Part shown: positions 44,094-52,139 of the stretch, piece by piece
How positions within the stretch are numbered: the first letter of the stretch is position 1
How the letters are laid out: the number at the start of each line of letters is the position of its first letter
Assembly (NCBI GenBank): GCA_016706865.1
Contig: JADJIS010000003.1
Span: forward strand, 186,001-250,000
DNA from: Bacteroidota bacterium
GTDB taxonomy: Bacteria; Bacteroidota; Bacteroidia; Chitinophagales; BACL12
Length of the DNA stretch: 64,000 nt
Direction of reading: 5' to 3'
Translations under genes and position numbers: made by a program
The notes under the pieces: model-generated
What the model saw: only the letters and a program-made list of their open reading frames with translations
The model's database searches: none
Told to the model about the DNA's origin: nothing

Positions 44094-45908
44094 ATGCAAA
44101 TTCCATTACAGCACTTTTTTAAAAATCCGGAAAAAACTGCTTATAAAATATCTCCTGACGGAAATCATATTTCCTGGTTGGCAGATTTTGAGGGCAGGTT
44201 GAATATTTATATTCAGAAAACAACAGGTGGAGAAAGCAAACGATTAACATCAATTACTGAAAGAGACTTGCGTTCTTATTTTTGGCTGAATGATTTTCAA
44301 TTGGCTTTTTTTAAGGATAATAACGGAGATGAAAATGATCATTTTCATGTGGTAGATATTATTAATGCTGAAGTAAAGGATCTCACTCCATTTGAAAATG
44401 TGAAAGTAGAACTGGTAGATGAATTGGAAGACAACGAGAATGAAGTGCTTATCATGATGAATAAACGCAATTCTGAGTTGTTTGATGTGTACAAATTAAA
44501 AACGGATACAGGAGAAATTATTTTGATAGAGGAAAATCCGGGAAATATTACCGGATGGATAACTGATCACAATGGTGATATTAAATTAGCAGTAACTACC
44601 GATGGAGTAAATACAAGTCTTTTATATCGCAATGATCACACTTTACCATTTAAAACTATTTTAACTACAAATTTTAAGGAAGGAGTTTCTCCTCTGTTTT
44701 TCGATTTCGACAACGATCAGTTTTATGCTTTGAGTAATGTAAACAGAGATAAGGTCGCTATTGTAAGGTTCGATCCGAAAACGGCAACTGAAACGGAAAT
44801 TTTATTTGAACATCCCGATGTTGATGCAGATTCCATGGGATTTTCCAAAAAAAGAAAAGTATTGACCGTAGGAGTATTTACAACGTGGAAACAAGAATTT
44901 AAATTTTTCGATGCCTTGACCGAAAAAAGGTATAAAAGATTACAGGAGTTAATAAAGGAGGATGCCGAAATATTTATTGTTGCAAAAAATAAAGAAGAAA
45001 ATAATTTTATTGTAAGAACTATATCTGATATTTCCCTTGGAAATTATTATTTATTTGATGAGCAAATTGATGCAGTAATACCACTCGCAAACGTTAGTCC
45101 TTGGTTAAAGCCGGAGGAACTTTGTGAAATGCAACCCATTCAATATAAAAGTTCTGATGGATTAACAATTCACGGGTATTTAACATTGCCTAAAAATAAA
45201 AAACCGGAAAATTTACCCTTAATTGTAAATCCTCATGGTGGTCCCTGGGTTCGTGATACTTGGCGTTTTAATCCGGAAGTTCAGTTTCTGGCAAACAGAG
45301 GATTCGCTGTTTTACAAATGAATTATCGTGGCTCCACCGGATATGGCAAAAAATTTATGGAAGCTGGATTTAAACAGTGGGGGAAAAAAATGCAGGATGA
45401 TATTTCAGATGGTGTGCGGTATTTAATTTCGGAGGGAATTGTAGATAAAAATAGGGTTGGTATTTATGGTGCCAGTTATGGGGGATATGCAACCTTGGCA
45501 GGTTTAACATTTAGCCCCGAACTTTATGCATGTGGCGTTGATTATGTTGGCGTGAGTAATTTATTTTCTTTTATGGAAACAATTCCCCCTTATTGGAAAC
45601 CATATCTGGAAATGATGTATGAAATGGTAGGTCATCCGGAAAATGATAAAGAATTATTGGCCTCCTCCACACCATTATTCCATATCGACAAAATTAAAGC
45701 ACCCTTATTTGTTGCACAGGGCGCCATGGATCCTCGTGTAAAAAAATCGGAAAGTGATCAGATAGTAAATGCCCTGCGCGATAAAAATATCGATGTGGAA
45801 TATATGGTGAAAGATAATGAGGGACATGGATTTTCCAATGAAGAAAACCGATTTGAATTTTATACCGCAATGGAAAAATTTATGGAAACTCACCTTTTAA
45901 AAAAATGA
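44094..45908 (+). CDS. S9-family prolyl oligopeptidase/acylaminoacyl peptidase
   Basis: This 604-residue serine peptidase has an N-terminal beta-propeller (about 1-330) and a C-terminal alpha/beta-hydrolase domain. The nucleophile is in GIYGASYGGYATLAG (Ser about 460). The aspartate is in GAMDPRVKKSESDQ (about 546), and the histidine is in NEGHGFSNEENR (about 578). The oxyanion region NPHGGPW is intact. There is no signal peptide, so it is likely cytoplasmic and degrades short peptides. The TraB/GumN gene starts 4 nt downstream. Confidence 0.93.
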   Translation: MQIPLQHFFKNPEKTAYKISPDGNHISWLADFEGRLNIYIQKTTGGESKRLTSITERDLRSYFWLNDFQLAFFKDNNGDENDHFHVVDIINAEVKDLTPFENVKVELVDELEDNENEVLIMMNKRNSELFDVYKLKTDTGEIILIEENPGNITGWITDHNGDIKLAVTTDGVNTSLLYRNDHTLPFKTILTTNFKEGVSPLFFDFDNDQFYALSNVNRDKVAIVRFDPKTATETEILFEHPDVDADSMGFSKKRKVLTVGVFTTWKQEFKFFDALTEKRYKRLQELIKEDAEIFIVAKNKEENNFIVRTISDISLGNYYLFDEQIDAVIPLANVSPWLKPEELCEMQPIQYKSSDGLTIHGYLTLPKNKKPENLPLIVNPHGGPWVRDTWRFNPEVQFLANRGFAVLQMNYRGSTGYGKKFMEAGFKQWGKKMQDDISDGVRYLISEGIVDKNRVGIYGASYGGYATLAGLTFSPELYACGVDYVGVSNLFSFMETIPPYWKPYLEMMYEMVGHPENDKELLASSTPLFHIDKIKAPLFVAQGAMDPRVKKSESDQIVNALRDKNIDVEYMVKDNEGHGFSNEENRFEFYTAMEKFMETHLLKK

Positions 45909-45912
45909 TTTG

Positions 45913-46767
45913 ATGTTGAGATCCTTAACTATATTATTGAGTTTAATTGGCATTTTAACGATAAAAAATGCCGGCGCTCAAAACAGTTTACTGTGGGAGA
46001 TATCAGGTAATGGATTGGAAAAACCTTCCTATATATTTGGGACGATACATTTGATAGCACAAAACGATTTTGTAGTTCGAAAGGAAATTGACTCAGTATT
46101 CGAGCTTAGTGAACAAGTTGCATTTGAAATTAAATTGGATGATCCGTCTTTACTTACAACCTTTCAGGAATGGATATATCTTCCTGACGGTACAACAATT
46201 AAGGATCTTTGCACAGAGGAAGAATATCAGAAATTAAAAAAATATTTTTTAGAGTCATTAGAAACAGATATTGAAACTTTAAAAGATCAAAAGCCATTTG
46301 TATTAACACAATTGCAAATTGCTGATTATGCAACTGGAGAATCGGCTTCCTTTGAGATCTACTTCTTTAATAAATGTATGAGCACCTATGTTCCGATCTA
46401 TGGATTAGAGAAGCTGCAGGATCAGTTGAATATTTTTGATTCCATACCATATGAGGAGCAAATGGATATGGTGATAAACAGTGCCAAAAATGCATCATAT
46501 TATCAAACAAGCTGGTCGTCGCTGATCAAGGCATATAAAGAGGAAGATATAAATAAATTAAATCAAATATCAATGGAGGTTTCTCCTGAATTAATTAAAT
46601 ATGATGACATATTTTTAGACGAAAGAAACGCCAGATGGGTACCTGTAATAGAATCATTGGTAATGACAAAATCAACCTTTATTGCAGTTGGAGCAGCACA
46701 TTTGGGAGGTGAAACAGGAGTGCTTCAATTATTAAAAAACCGTGGATATACGTTGAAACAATTATAA
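45913..46767 (+). CDS. TraB/GumN-family exported protein
   Basis: This 284-residue protein has a signal peptide (MLRSLTILLSLIGILTIKNAGAQ) and the TraB/GumN landmarks SGNGLEKPSYIFGTIHLI, VAFEIKLDD, PIYGLEKLQDQ, RNARWVPVIESL and FIAVGAAHLGGETGVL. The family is related to the Tiki/erythromycin-esterase/ChaN-like fold and may have metalloprotease-like activity. ATG 45913 is used; the codon before it is a TTG at 45910. The small gap suggests cotranscription with the S9 peptidase. Confidence 0.88.
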   Translation: MLRSLTILLSLIGILTIKNAGAQNSLLWEISGNGLEKPSYIFGTIHLIAQNDFVVRKEIDSVFELSEQVAFEIKLDDPSLLTTFQEWIYLPDGTTIKDLCTEEEYQKLKKYFLESLETDIETLKDQKPFVLTQLQIADYATGESASFEIYFFNKCMSTYVPIYGLEKLQDQLNIFDSIPYEEQMDMVINSAKNASYYQTSWSSLIKAYKEEDINKLNQISMEVSPELIKYDDIFLDERNARWVPVIESLVMTKSTFIAVGAAHLGGETGVLQLLKNRGYTLKQL

Positions 46768-46866
46768 TTTATTTTATCACGAAACTTTCTTTTGATTTTT
46801 TTTTACGCAATAAATCATTTTCATTATACAAAATAACATATTCCATAAATAATTAATTTTTCACAA

Positions 46867-47649
46867 ATGATAGAAATACAAAACCTTTCTAAAACCTTTT
46901 CTCTTTCCAAACAACAAAAAAAGGAAATGGGAACTGAATTTAAGGGATCGTCGATTGATGCTGTTAAGAATGTGAGTTTCGTTTGTCACCCTGGACGTGT
47001 CTTTACCTTACTGGGTCCAAATGGTGCAGGAAAAACAACAGTTTTGCGTATGATCGCTACCATATTGAAACCTTCAGTGGGATCAATAAAGGTGTGTGGA
47101 TTAGATACGGTAACTCATGGAATGGAGGTTCGCAAAAAGCTCGGTTTTCTCACTGGTTCAACTGGTTTATACGACAGACTCACACCCGATGAAACCATTA
47201 CCTATTTTGGAAGGCTCAATGGAATGGATGAATTGCTGATTGAAAAAAGAAAAAAAGAATTATTTGAGCTTTTAGGGATTAATGACTTTGCACACCGAAG
47301 AGTTGGAAAATTTTCTACCGGTATGAAACAAAAAGTTTCCATTGCCAGAACAATGATACACGATCCTCAGGTTGTTGTTTTTGATGAACCTACTTCAGGT
47401 TTGGATGTGATTGCAGCAAAAAGTATTATCGAATTGATACGCGACTGCCGAAAACAAGGTAAAACCGTTATACTTTCCACACATATCATGAGTGAAGTAA
47501 ATATGCTTGCCGATGATTTTGCAATTATGCACAAAGGAAACCTTATTTACAATGGACTGTTTACTGATTTTAAAAATTCCATGCACGAAAAAACATTGGA
47601 AGATGAATTTATTCGTATTGCTACCGAGCATGATAAAACTCTTGCATAA
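46867..47649 (+). CDS. ABC transporter ATPase (NatA-like)
   Basis: This 260-residue ATPase has Walker A LLGPNGAGKTT (about 53-63), a Q-loop region, signature FSTGMKQKVSIARTM, Walker B VVVFDEPTSGLD and an intact H-loop (LSTHIMSEV). It is 24 nt upstream of an ABC-2 permease of the NatB type. NatAB systems export sodium in Bacillus, but homologues are broader, so the substrate is uncertain. There is no promoter element of the standard kind nearby. Confidence 0.88.
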   Translation: MIEIQNLSKTFSLSKQQKKEMGTEFKGSSIDAVKNVSFVCHPGRVFTLLGPNGAGKTTVLRMIATILKPSVGSIKVCGLDTVTHGMEVRKKLGFLTGSTGLYDRLTPDETITYFGRLNGMDELLIEKRKKELFELLGINDFAHRRVGKFSTGMKQKVSIARTMIHDPQVVVFDEPTSGLDVIAAKSIIELIRDCRKQGKTVILSTHIMSEVNMLADDFAIMHKGNLIYNGLFTDFKNSMHEKTLEDEFIRIATEHDKTLA

Positions 47650-47673
47650 TATTTATTAAATTAAAAAAGACAT

Positions 47674-48882
47674 ATGAAAAATATATTCACCATATTCAGG
47701 AAAGAACTTAAGGATATTACGCGCGACAAAAGAACACTAATGATCATGCTTGTTATTCCTCTTTTTGTTTATCCTGCAATTTTTGTAGGTATCTCAAAAT
47801 ACATGACCAAACAATCGCAGGATGCAGGTCAGCAGGTTTTACGTTTGGGAATTGTGAGCAACGGCAATGAAAAAAACTTTGAGCAATTTGTTTCCGCCAT
47901 GCCAAATGCAAAGATCATTTCCATTGCCGATACAGTGGAAGGTAAAAAAATGATTTTAAGTGACAGTATTGATGCGGCATATTATTTTCCGGCAGGTTAT
48001 GACACTGCACTTGCAAAGTTGGAGCCAACAGATTTTCATTATTTTTATACCAGTACTAATAATGAATTTGAAGTAGGTTTTATCAATAGTATCAATGATG
48101 CTTACCAACAAAATTTGGTCAAAAATAAATTGGCCGAGGTAAATATATCTGAAACAATATTGGAGCCGGCAAAAAGTGTTGCAAGAAATCTCGCTTCATC
48201 AAGAGAGCAGATAGGAAGTATAGTAGGAGGGATCCTGCCGTATTTCTTTATCATATTTTGTATGATAGGATGCATGTATCCTGCTATAGATCTGGCAGCA
48301 GGAGAAAAGGAACGAGGTTCTCTGGAAACTTTATTGGTGAGTTCCGCAACCAGATTCGAAATTTATATGGGGAAATTATTGACCGTTGCATTAAGTGGGT
48401 TTATTTCAGCCATGGCAAGCATAGTAGGATTAATTATTTCCGGACAAATGATGAGTGCTGATGCAGGCGGTGGAGAAGATTCTATGCAAATATATTCACT
48501 GCTTAGTGGAATTATAGAACCGAAATCTATTTTACTTCTATTGGCAATTTTACTTCCCTTGAATATATTTTTCGCAGCTGTTACATTAATGTTATCTATT
48601 TATGCAAGAACATTTAAAGAAGCACAAAGTATGATAACTCCACTAATGATATTTATTGTTTTTCCAAGTATATTCGGAATGTTACCCGGTGTTAAACTTG
48701 ATTACTCAACGGCACTTATTCCTATTTTAAATGTTTCACTCGGTTCCAAAGAAATAATTTCTGGAAATGTATCCATCGGACCATTAATAGTTACCTACCT
48801 GGCACTTATTGCGTATGCAGCAATAGCTCTTATTGTGAGTGTTCGCTTTTTTAATAATGAAAAGAATATTCTTAGGGGATAG
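47674..48882 (+). CDS. ABC-2 type permease (NatB-like)
   Basis: This 402-residue permease has an N-terminal transmembrane helix after KELKDITRDKRTLMIM, a large extracytoplasmic domain (about 45-185) and five to six C-terminal helices. The motif DLAAGEKERGSLETLLVSSATR is characteristic of NatB-like permeases. It pairs with the ATPase immediately upstream. A terminator-like hairpin follows at 48907. Confidence 0.88.
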   Translation: MKNIFTIFRKELKDITRDKRTLMIMLVIPLFVYPAIFVGISKYMTKQSQDAGQQVLRLGIVSNGNEKNFEQFVSAMPNAKIISIADTVEGKKMILSDSIDAAYYFPAGYDTALAKLEPTDFHYFYTSTNNEFEVGFINSINDAYQQNLVKNKLAEVNISETILEPAKSVARNLASSREQIGSIVGGILPYFFIIFCMIGCMYPAIDLAAGEKERGSLETLLVSSATRFEIYMGKLLTVALSGFISAMASIVGLIISGQMMSADAGGGEDSMQIYSLLSGIIEPKSILLLLAILLPLNIFFAAVTLMLSIYARTFKEAQSMITPLMIFIVFPSIFGMLPGVKLDYSTALIPILNVSLGSKEIISGNVSIGPLIVTYLALIAYAAIALIVSVRFFNNEKNILRG

Positions 48883-48906
48883 AACTCCTATTCCTATAAA
48901 GTGAAC

Positions 48907-48949
48907 AATTATTCCGGTAATCCACCATTATCGGAATAATTTCTTTTTT
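48907..48949 (+). terminator. Intrinsic terminator of the NatAB-like operon
   Basis: AATTATTCCGgTAAT (48907-48921) pairs with ATTATCGGAATAATT (48927-48941), with a one-base bulge and short loop, followed by a T-rich tract. Confidence 0.75.
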
Positions 48950-48985
48950 AGGATAGTTTCAAGTTCCCGAACATTGCATCCCCAT

Positions 48986-49030
48986 GTTTGTAAACGTAAT
49001 GTTGACAAATTCAGGGGGTATGTTTACAAC
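48986..49030. promoter_or_regulatory. Inverted repeat upstream of the GNAT gene
   Basis: TTGTAAAC (48988-48995) is inverted as GTTTACAA (49022-49029). Inside this pair, CCCC at 48980-48983 and GGGGG at 49014-49018 give further partial symmetry. It lies 49 nt before the ATG at 49078 and may be an operator or leader stem. Confidence 0.35.
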
Positions 49031-49077
49031 CTTTTTTTACTTTCAAGCGTTTAAATCTTTAGGATAGAACTAATACC

Positions 49078-49554
49078 ATGGAAAATTTATTTTGGAAGAT
49101 CAAAAGTTTTCATCAACTGAATGTTTTTGAATTGTATGGTATTCTTAAGTTGCGTCAGCAGGTTTTTGCTGTGGAACAAAACTGTGTGTACCTTGATGCA
49201 GACGGGAAAGATCAGTTATGTGACCATATCTTTGGCGTTGACGATGCCGGTCAGGTAATGGCTTATTGTCGCATTTTGCAACCAGGTTCCGCATTTCAGG
49301 AAGTTTCTATCGGAAGGGTGTCTACGCATCCCGATAACCGTCATAACGGCTGGGGTAAATTAATTATGGAAAAAGCCATTAATTTTATTGATGATAAATA
49401 TGGCCCTGTTGCTGTTAAAATAGAGGCACAATACTATTTAGAAAGATTCTACGCAAATTTTGGTTTTGAAACCAGCGGATCAGTGTATTTGTTGGATGGT
49501 ATTGAACATGTTGAGATGCTGCGCGACAAAAATGCAGTAAATGTTAAGGCCTGA
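49078..49554 (+). CDS. ElaA-like GNAT family N-acetyltransferase
   Basis: This 158-residue acetyltransferase matches the ElaA subfamily: LYGILKLRQQVFAVEQNCVYLDADGKD, SIGRVSTHPDNRHNGWG (acetyl-CoA-binding loop, RxxGxG-like with N-G-W-G) and KIEAQYYLERFYANFGF. The acceptor substrate is not known for the family. It stands alone between a terminator and mscL. Confidence 0.88.
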   Translation: MENLFWKIKSFHQLNVFELYGILKLRQQVFAVEQNCVYLDADGKDQLCDHIFGVDDAGQVMAYCRILQPGSAFQEVSIGRVSTHPDNRHNGWGKLIMEKAINFIDDKYGPVAVKIEAQYYLERFYANFGFETSGSVYLLDGIEHVEMLRDKNAVNVKA

Positions 49555-49666
49555 AAAGGGTTTTGGAGTTTGCAAAAATATTATATCACACTTTTGTTTT
49601 GCTTATCCATCAAATATTTATAATATTGCATTTTAACCCGATTCTTTAACTTTTAAATTTATTTTT

Positions 49667-50080
49667 ATGGGAATGATGAGTGAATTCAAGGCCTTTGCTA
49701 TGAAAGGTAATCTTGTCGACTTAGCAGTCGGATTCGTTATGGGGGCTGCATTTACTTCGGTAACTACCACCTTTATCAATGGCATTGTGATGCCTTTGGT
49801 AAGTTTGATAGCAGGTAAAGATTTTTCTGATTGGACTTTTGTGTTGAGGGAAGGCAAAACAGATGCAACTGGTGTTATTACCACACCTGCAATTGTAATT
49901 CAATATGGTACATTCATCTCCGCCGTAATTTATTTTCTAATTGTTGCCTTTGTAATGTTTATGGTGATAAAAGCAATAAATGCAACAAAACGAAAAGAAG
50001 CGGATGTTCCTGCTGCTCCACCGGCTCCAACTAAAGAAGAAATTTTATTGACAGAAATAAGAGACCTTTTGAAAAAATAA
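49667..50080 (+). CDS. mscL: Large-conductance mechanosensitive channel
   Basis: MscL releases osmolytes on hypo-osmotic shock. The 137-residue product has the canonical N-terminus EFKAFAMKGNLVDLAVGFVMGAAF (TM1), the loop with IAGKDFSDWTFVL, TM2 (YGTFISAVIYFLIVAFVMFMVIKAIN) and the charged C-terminal helix EEILLTEIRDLLKK. Length and topology are normal. A terminator begins 11 nt after the stop. Confidence 0.95.
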   Translation: MGMMSEFKAFAMKGNLVDLAVGFVMGAAFTSVTTTFINGIVMPLVSLIAGKDFSDWTFVLREGKTDATGVITTPAIVIQYGTFISAVIYFLIVAFVMFMVIKAINATKRKEADVPAAPPAPTKEEILLTEIRDLLKK

Positions 50081-50091
50081 AAATAAAAAAA

Positions 50092-50119
50092 AACACTTTC
50101 GGCCGAAGGTGTTTTTTTT
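50092..50119 (+). terminator. Intrinsic terminator of mscL
   Basis: AACACTTTCGG pairs with CCGAAGGTGTT with one T-G wobble and essentially no loop beyond the central CG, followed by seven to eight T residues. The A-rich sequence before it could give bidirectional function. Confidence 0.8.
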
Positions 50120-50176
50120 CTCTTTTTGGCACACACTTAATTAAAGCCAAAAAAATTTGCTATTTAAAATTTTTGT

Positions 50177-51109
50177 ATGAAAAAACTATTTACACTAACA
50201 ATTCTATTTGGGGTATACTCCACTGTATTTACACAAGTTGATACAACATGGAAAAAGGGTGGGGGCGCCATATTAAATTTTAATCAAACATCATTAACAA
50301 ATTGGGCAGCCGGCGGTGAAAGCAACCTTTCAGCAACATTGCTCACGAATTTTTATGCTAATTATAAACTTGAAAAAACAACATGGGACAATACACTAAA
50401 CATGAATTATGGATTAGTTACCGCAAATAATTATGAGGACATCAGAAAAAATGAGGACCGCCTGGAATTAAACAGCAAATATGGCAGATATGCATTTGCG
50501 GATGATTTTTATTACAGTGCCCTGGTCAATTTTTTAACCCAGTTTACCGCGGGTTACGATTATATAACGGATCCGGAAGCGGCAATGCCTATTTCCAATT
50601 TATTATCGCCCGGTTATCTAACTGCAGCTGTAGGTTTGGATTGGAAACCAAGTGATAAATTTTCAGTCTTTCTCTCCCCGGCAACCGGAAAATTTACTTT
50701 TGTACTGGATGAGGAAATTTCCACTTATGTAGCTGATACCCTAAATCAGAAAAACAGATATGGTGTTGCGGTAGGAGAGTCGCTTCGAGCTGAATTCGGT
50801 GCATCTATGATCGCTTCCTTAAATACACCATTGAGTTCAACAATTAGTTATTCCTCTAAGTTAGTTTTATTTAACAATTTTACTGATCCTATAGCAGAGC
50901 ATCGAGGAAATATAGATGTTGATTTTCAGAATAATCTCAACATGAAAGTAAGTAAATATTTTGCAGCTACGTTGTTTCTTCAAGTATTATACGATCACGA
51001 TATCGTAATTTCTACATTCGACGAAAATGATGTTATTATTGGTTCAGGTCCTAAAACACAATTCAAAGAAGTGTTTGGAATCGGATTAAGTTATTCGATA
51101 AATAATTAA
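50177..51109 (+). CDS. DUF3078 outer-membrane protein
   Basis: This 310-residue protein has a signal peptide (MKKLFTLTILFGVYSTVFTQ) and DUF3078 features WKKGGGAILNFNQTSLTNWAAGGESNLS and DNTLNMNYGLV. Amphipathic beta-strands continue to the end. It is predicted to form an outer-membrane barrel; its role is unknown. A bidirectional terminator at 51131 separates it from the convergent hemerythrin-like gene. Confidence 0.88.
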   Translation: MKKLFTLTILFGVYSTVFTQVDTTWKKGGGAILNFNQTSLTNWAAGGESNLSATLLTNFYANYKLEKTTWDNTLNMNYGLVTANNYEDIRKNEDRLELNSKYGRYAFADDFYYSALVNFLTQFTAGYDYITDPEAAMPISNLLSPGYLTAAVGLDWKPSDKFSVFLSPATGKFTFVLDEEISTYVADTLNQKNRYGVAVGESLRAEFGASMIASLNTPLSSTISYSSKLVLFNNFTDPIAEHRGNIDVDFQNNLNMKVSKYFAATLFLQVLYDHDIVISTFDENDVIIGSGPKTQFKEVFGIGLSYSINN

Positions 51110-51130
51110 ATAATATTTTAAATAAAAAAA

Positions 51131-51156
51131 AGCCGGAGCATAATACTCCGGCTTTA
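51131..51156. terminator. Bidirectional terminator
   Basis: AGCCGGAG (51131-51138) pairs perfectly with CTCCGGCT (51146-51153), with seven A residues before and a T-rich tail after. It serves the convergent DUF3078 and hemerythrin-like genes. Confidence 0.8.
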
Positions 51157-51170
51157 TTATTTCTATTAAT

Positions 51171-51809
51171 TTAAATACAGGAGGTCAATTTTTCGAATTT
51201 CGGTTTTGCTGATAAATTATAGATCCATTTCACAAAAAATGGGGCGAGTCCGAAAAAATATTTTTTATCCTTCTCGTCCATTGCGTCAACCATCCAGGGC
51301 ATTAATAATGCCATCTCTGAACGGGGGATCTGATTTCGATATTCTAATTCTGCTTTTAAAACGTCCGCTTCCGGTAATTTACTTATCACTTCATTTACAA
51401 TTACCTCCTCTTTATCCAAATGACCAATTACTAATTCAATATAATTTTTAGAGGCTGAAATAAAATTATTTAATTCTGTTTTATTTCCGGATTTTAACTC
51501 CTTAAATAATCCATTGAGTTTTGCCAAACCTTCATCTAATGCAATATGTTCGTGTTCCATTGCATCGATCTTAGTTAAAAAATCAGGTTGTTTTTCGCGC
51601 ATGATCGGAAAAAAGAACCCATCCTCACCATGATGGTGTGCGAGAATACATTGTTCGTGATAAATGAACCAATTATGCAACTTATTAAAATCGTCTGTAG
51701 AATAAGAATCGATCTTATTAACTATTGTTTTGAGCTTATCCATATCCTTACGAATAGCATCATGGTTCCAATAGTAACCCTTGAGTAATTTGCGATCTGA
51801 AGTCTTCAT
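51171..51809 (-). CDS. Hemerythrin HHE-domain protein
   Basis: This 212-residue protein has a four-helix hemerythrin-like domain with candidate di-iron ligands in HEQCILAHHHGEDGFFFP, MEHEHIALDEGL and VIGHLDKEEVIVNEV. Such proteins bind or sense oxygen, nitric oxide or iron. The C-terminal region (about 160-212) is a short extra segment (PRSEMALLMPWMVDAM). I chose ATG 51809 (MKTSDRK). The open frame continues upstream to 51908, but that part is the translation of a GGACACG heptamer array. Confidence 0.86.
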   Translation of the reverse strand: MKTSDRKLLKGYYWNHDAIRKDMDKLKTIVNKIDSYSTDDFNKLHNWFIYHEQCILAHHHGEDGFFFPIMREKQPDFLTKIDAMEHEHIALDEGLAKLNGLFKELKSGNKTELNNFISASKNYIELVIGHLDKEEVIVNEVISKLPEADVLKAELEYRNQIPRSEMALLMPWMVDAMDEKDKKYFFGLAPFFVKWIYNLSAKPKFEKLTSCI

Positions 51810-51853
51810 TGTGTGGTTGTTTTTCAACCCAAATATAGATAAAATGGGGCAAA

Positions 51854-51909
51854 GGACACGGGACACGGGACACGGGACACGGGACACGGGACACGGGACA
51901 CGGGACACG
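51854..51909. repeat. Heptamer array GGACACG, 8 perfect units
   Basis: Eight identical 7-mers in 56 nt lie 45 nt upstream of the hemerythrin-like gene start. On the minus strand the array is in frame with that gene and would encode a repeated Arg-Val-Pro-Cys-Pro-Val-Ser peptide. A degenerate relative is at 60185. Confidence 0.95.
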
Positions 51910-51977
51910 GGATGTATCGGGTATCAGGAAAACTTTGGATTTTTTTAATTTCGAAGAAATTAAAACTCAGAACTGAA

Positions 51978-52119
51978 ACATGCAGTGATCGACGCAGGAG
52001 ATCTACTGCATGTCAGAACTCAGAACTGAAACATGTAGTGATCGACGCAGGAGATCTACTACATGTCAGAACTCAGAACTGAAACATGTAGTGATCGACG
52101 CAGGAGATCTACTACATGT
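51978..52119. repeat. Tandem 53-nt repeat with 36-nt hairpin (three copies)
   Basis: Hairpins at 51978-52013, 52031-52066 and 52084-52119 recur every 53 nt and are separated by CAGAACTCAGAACTGAA. Each has outer arms ACATGYAGT/ACTRCATGT, an inner GATC/GATC pair and loop GACGCAGGA. In the first copy the outer arms read ACATGCAGT and ACTGCATGT, so both sides changed together and the stem is kept. The array ends 20 nt before the stop of the CoA-transferase gene. Confidence 0.93.
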
Positions 52120-52139
52120 CAGAACTCAGAACTTTATGC

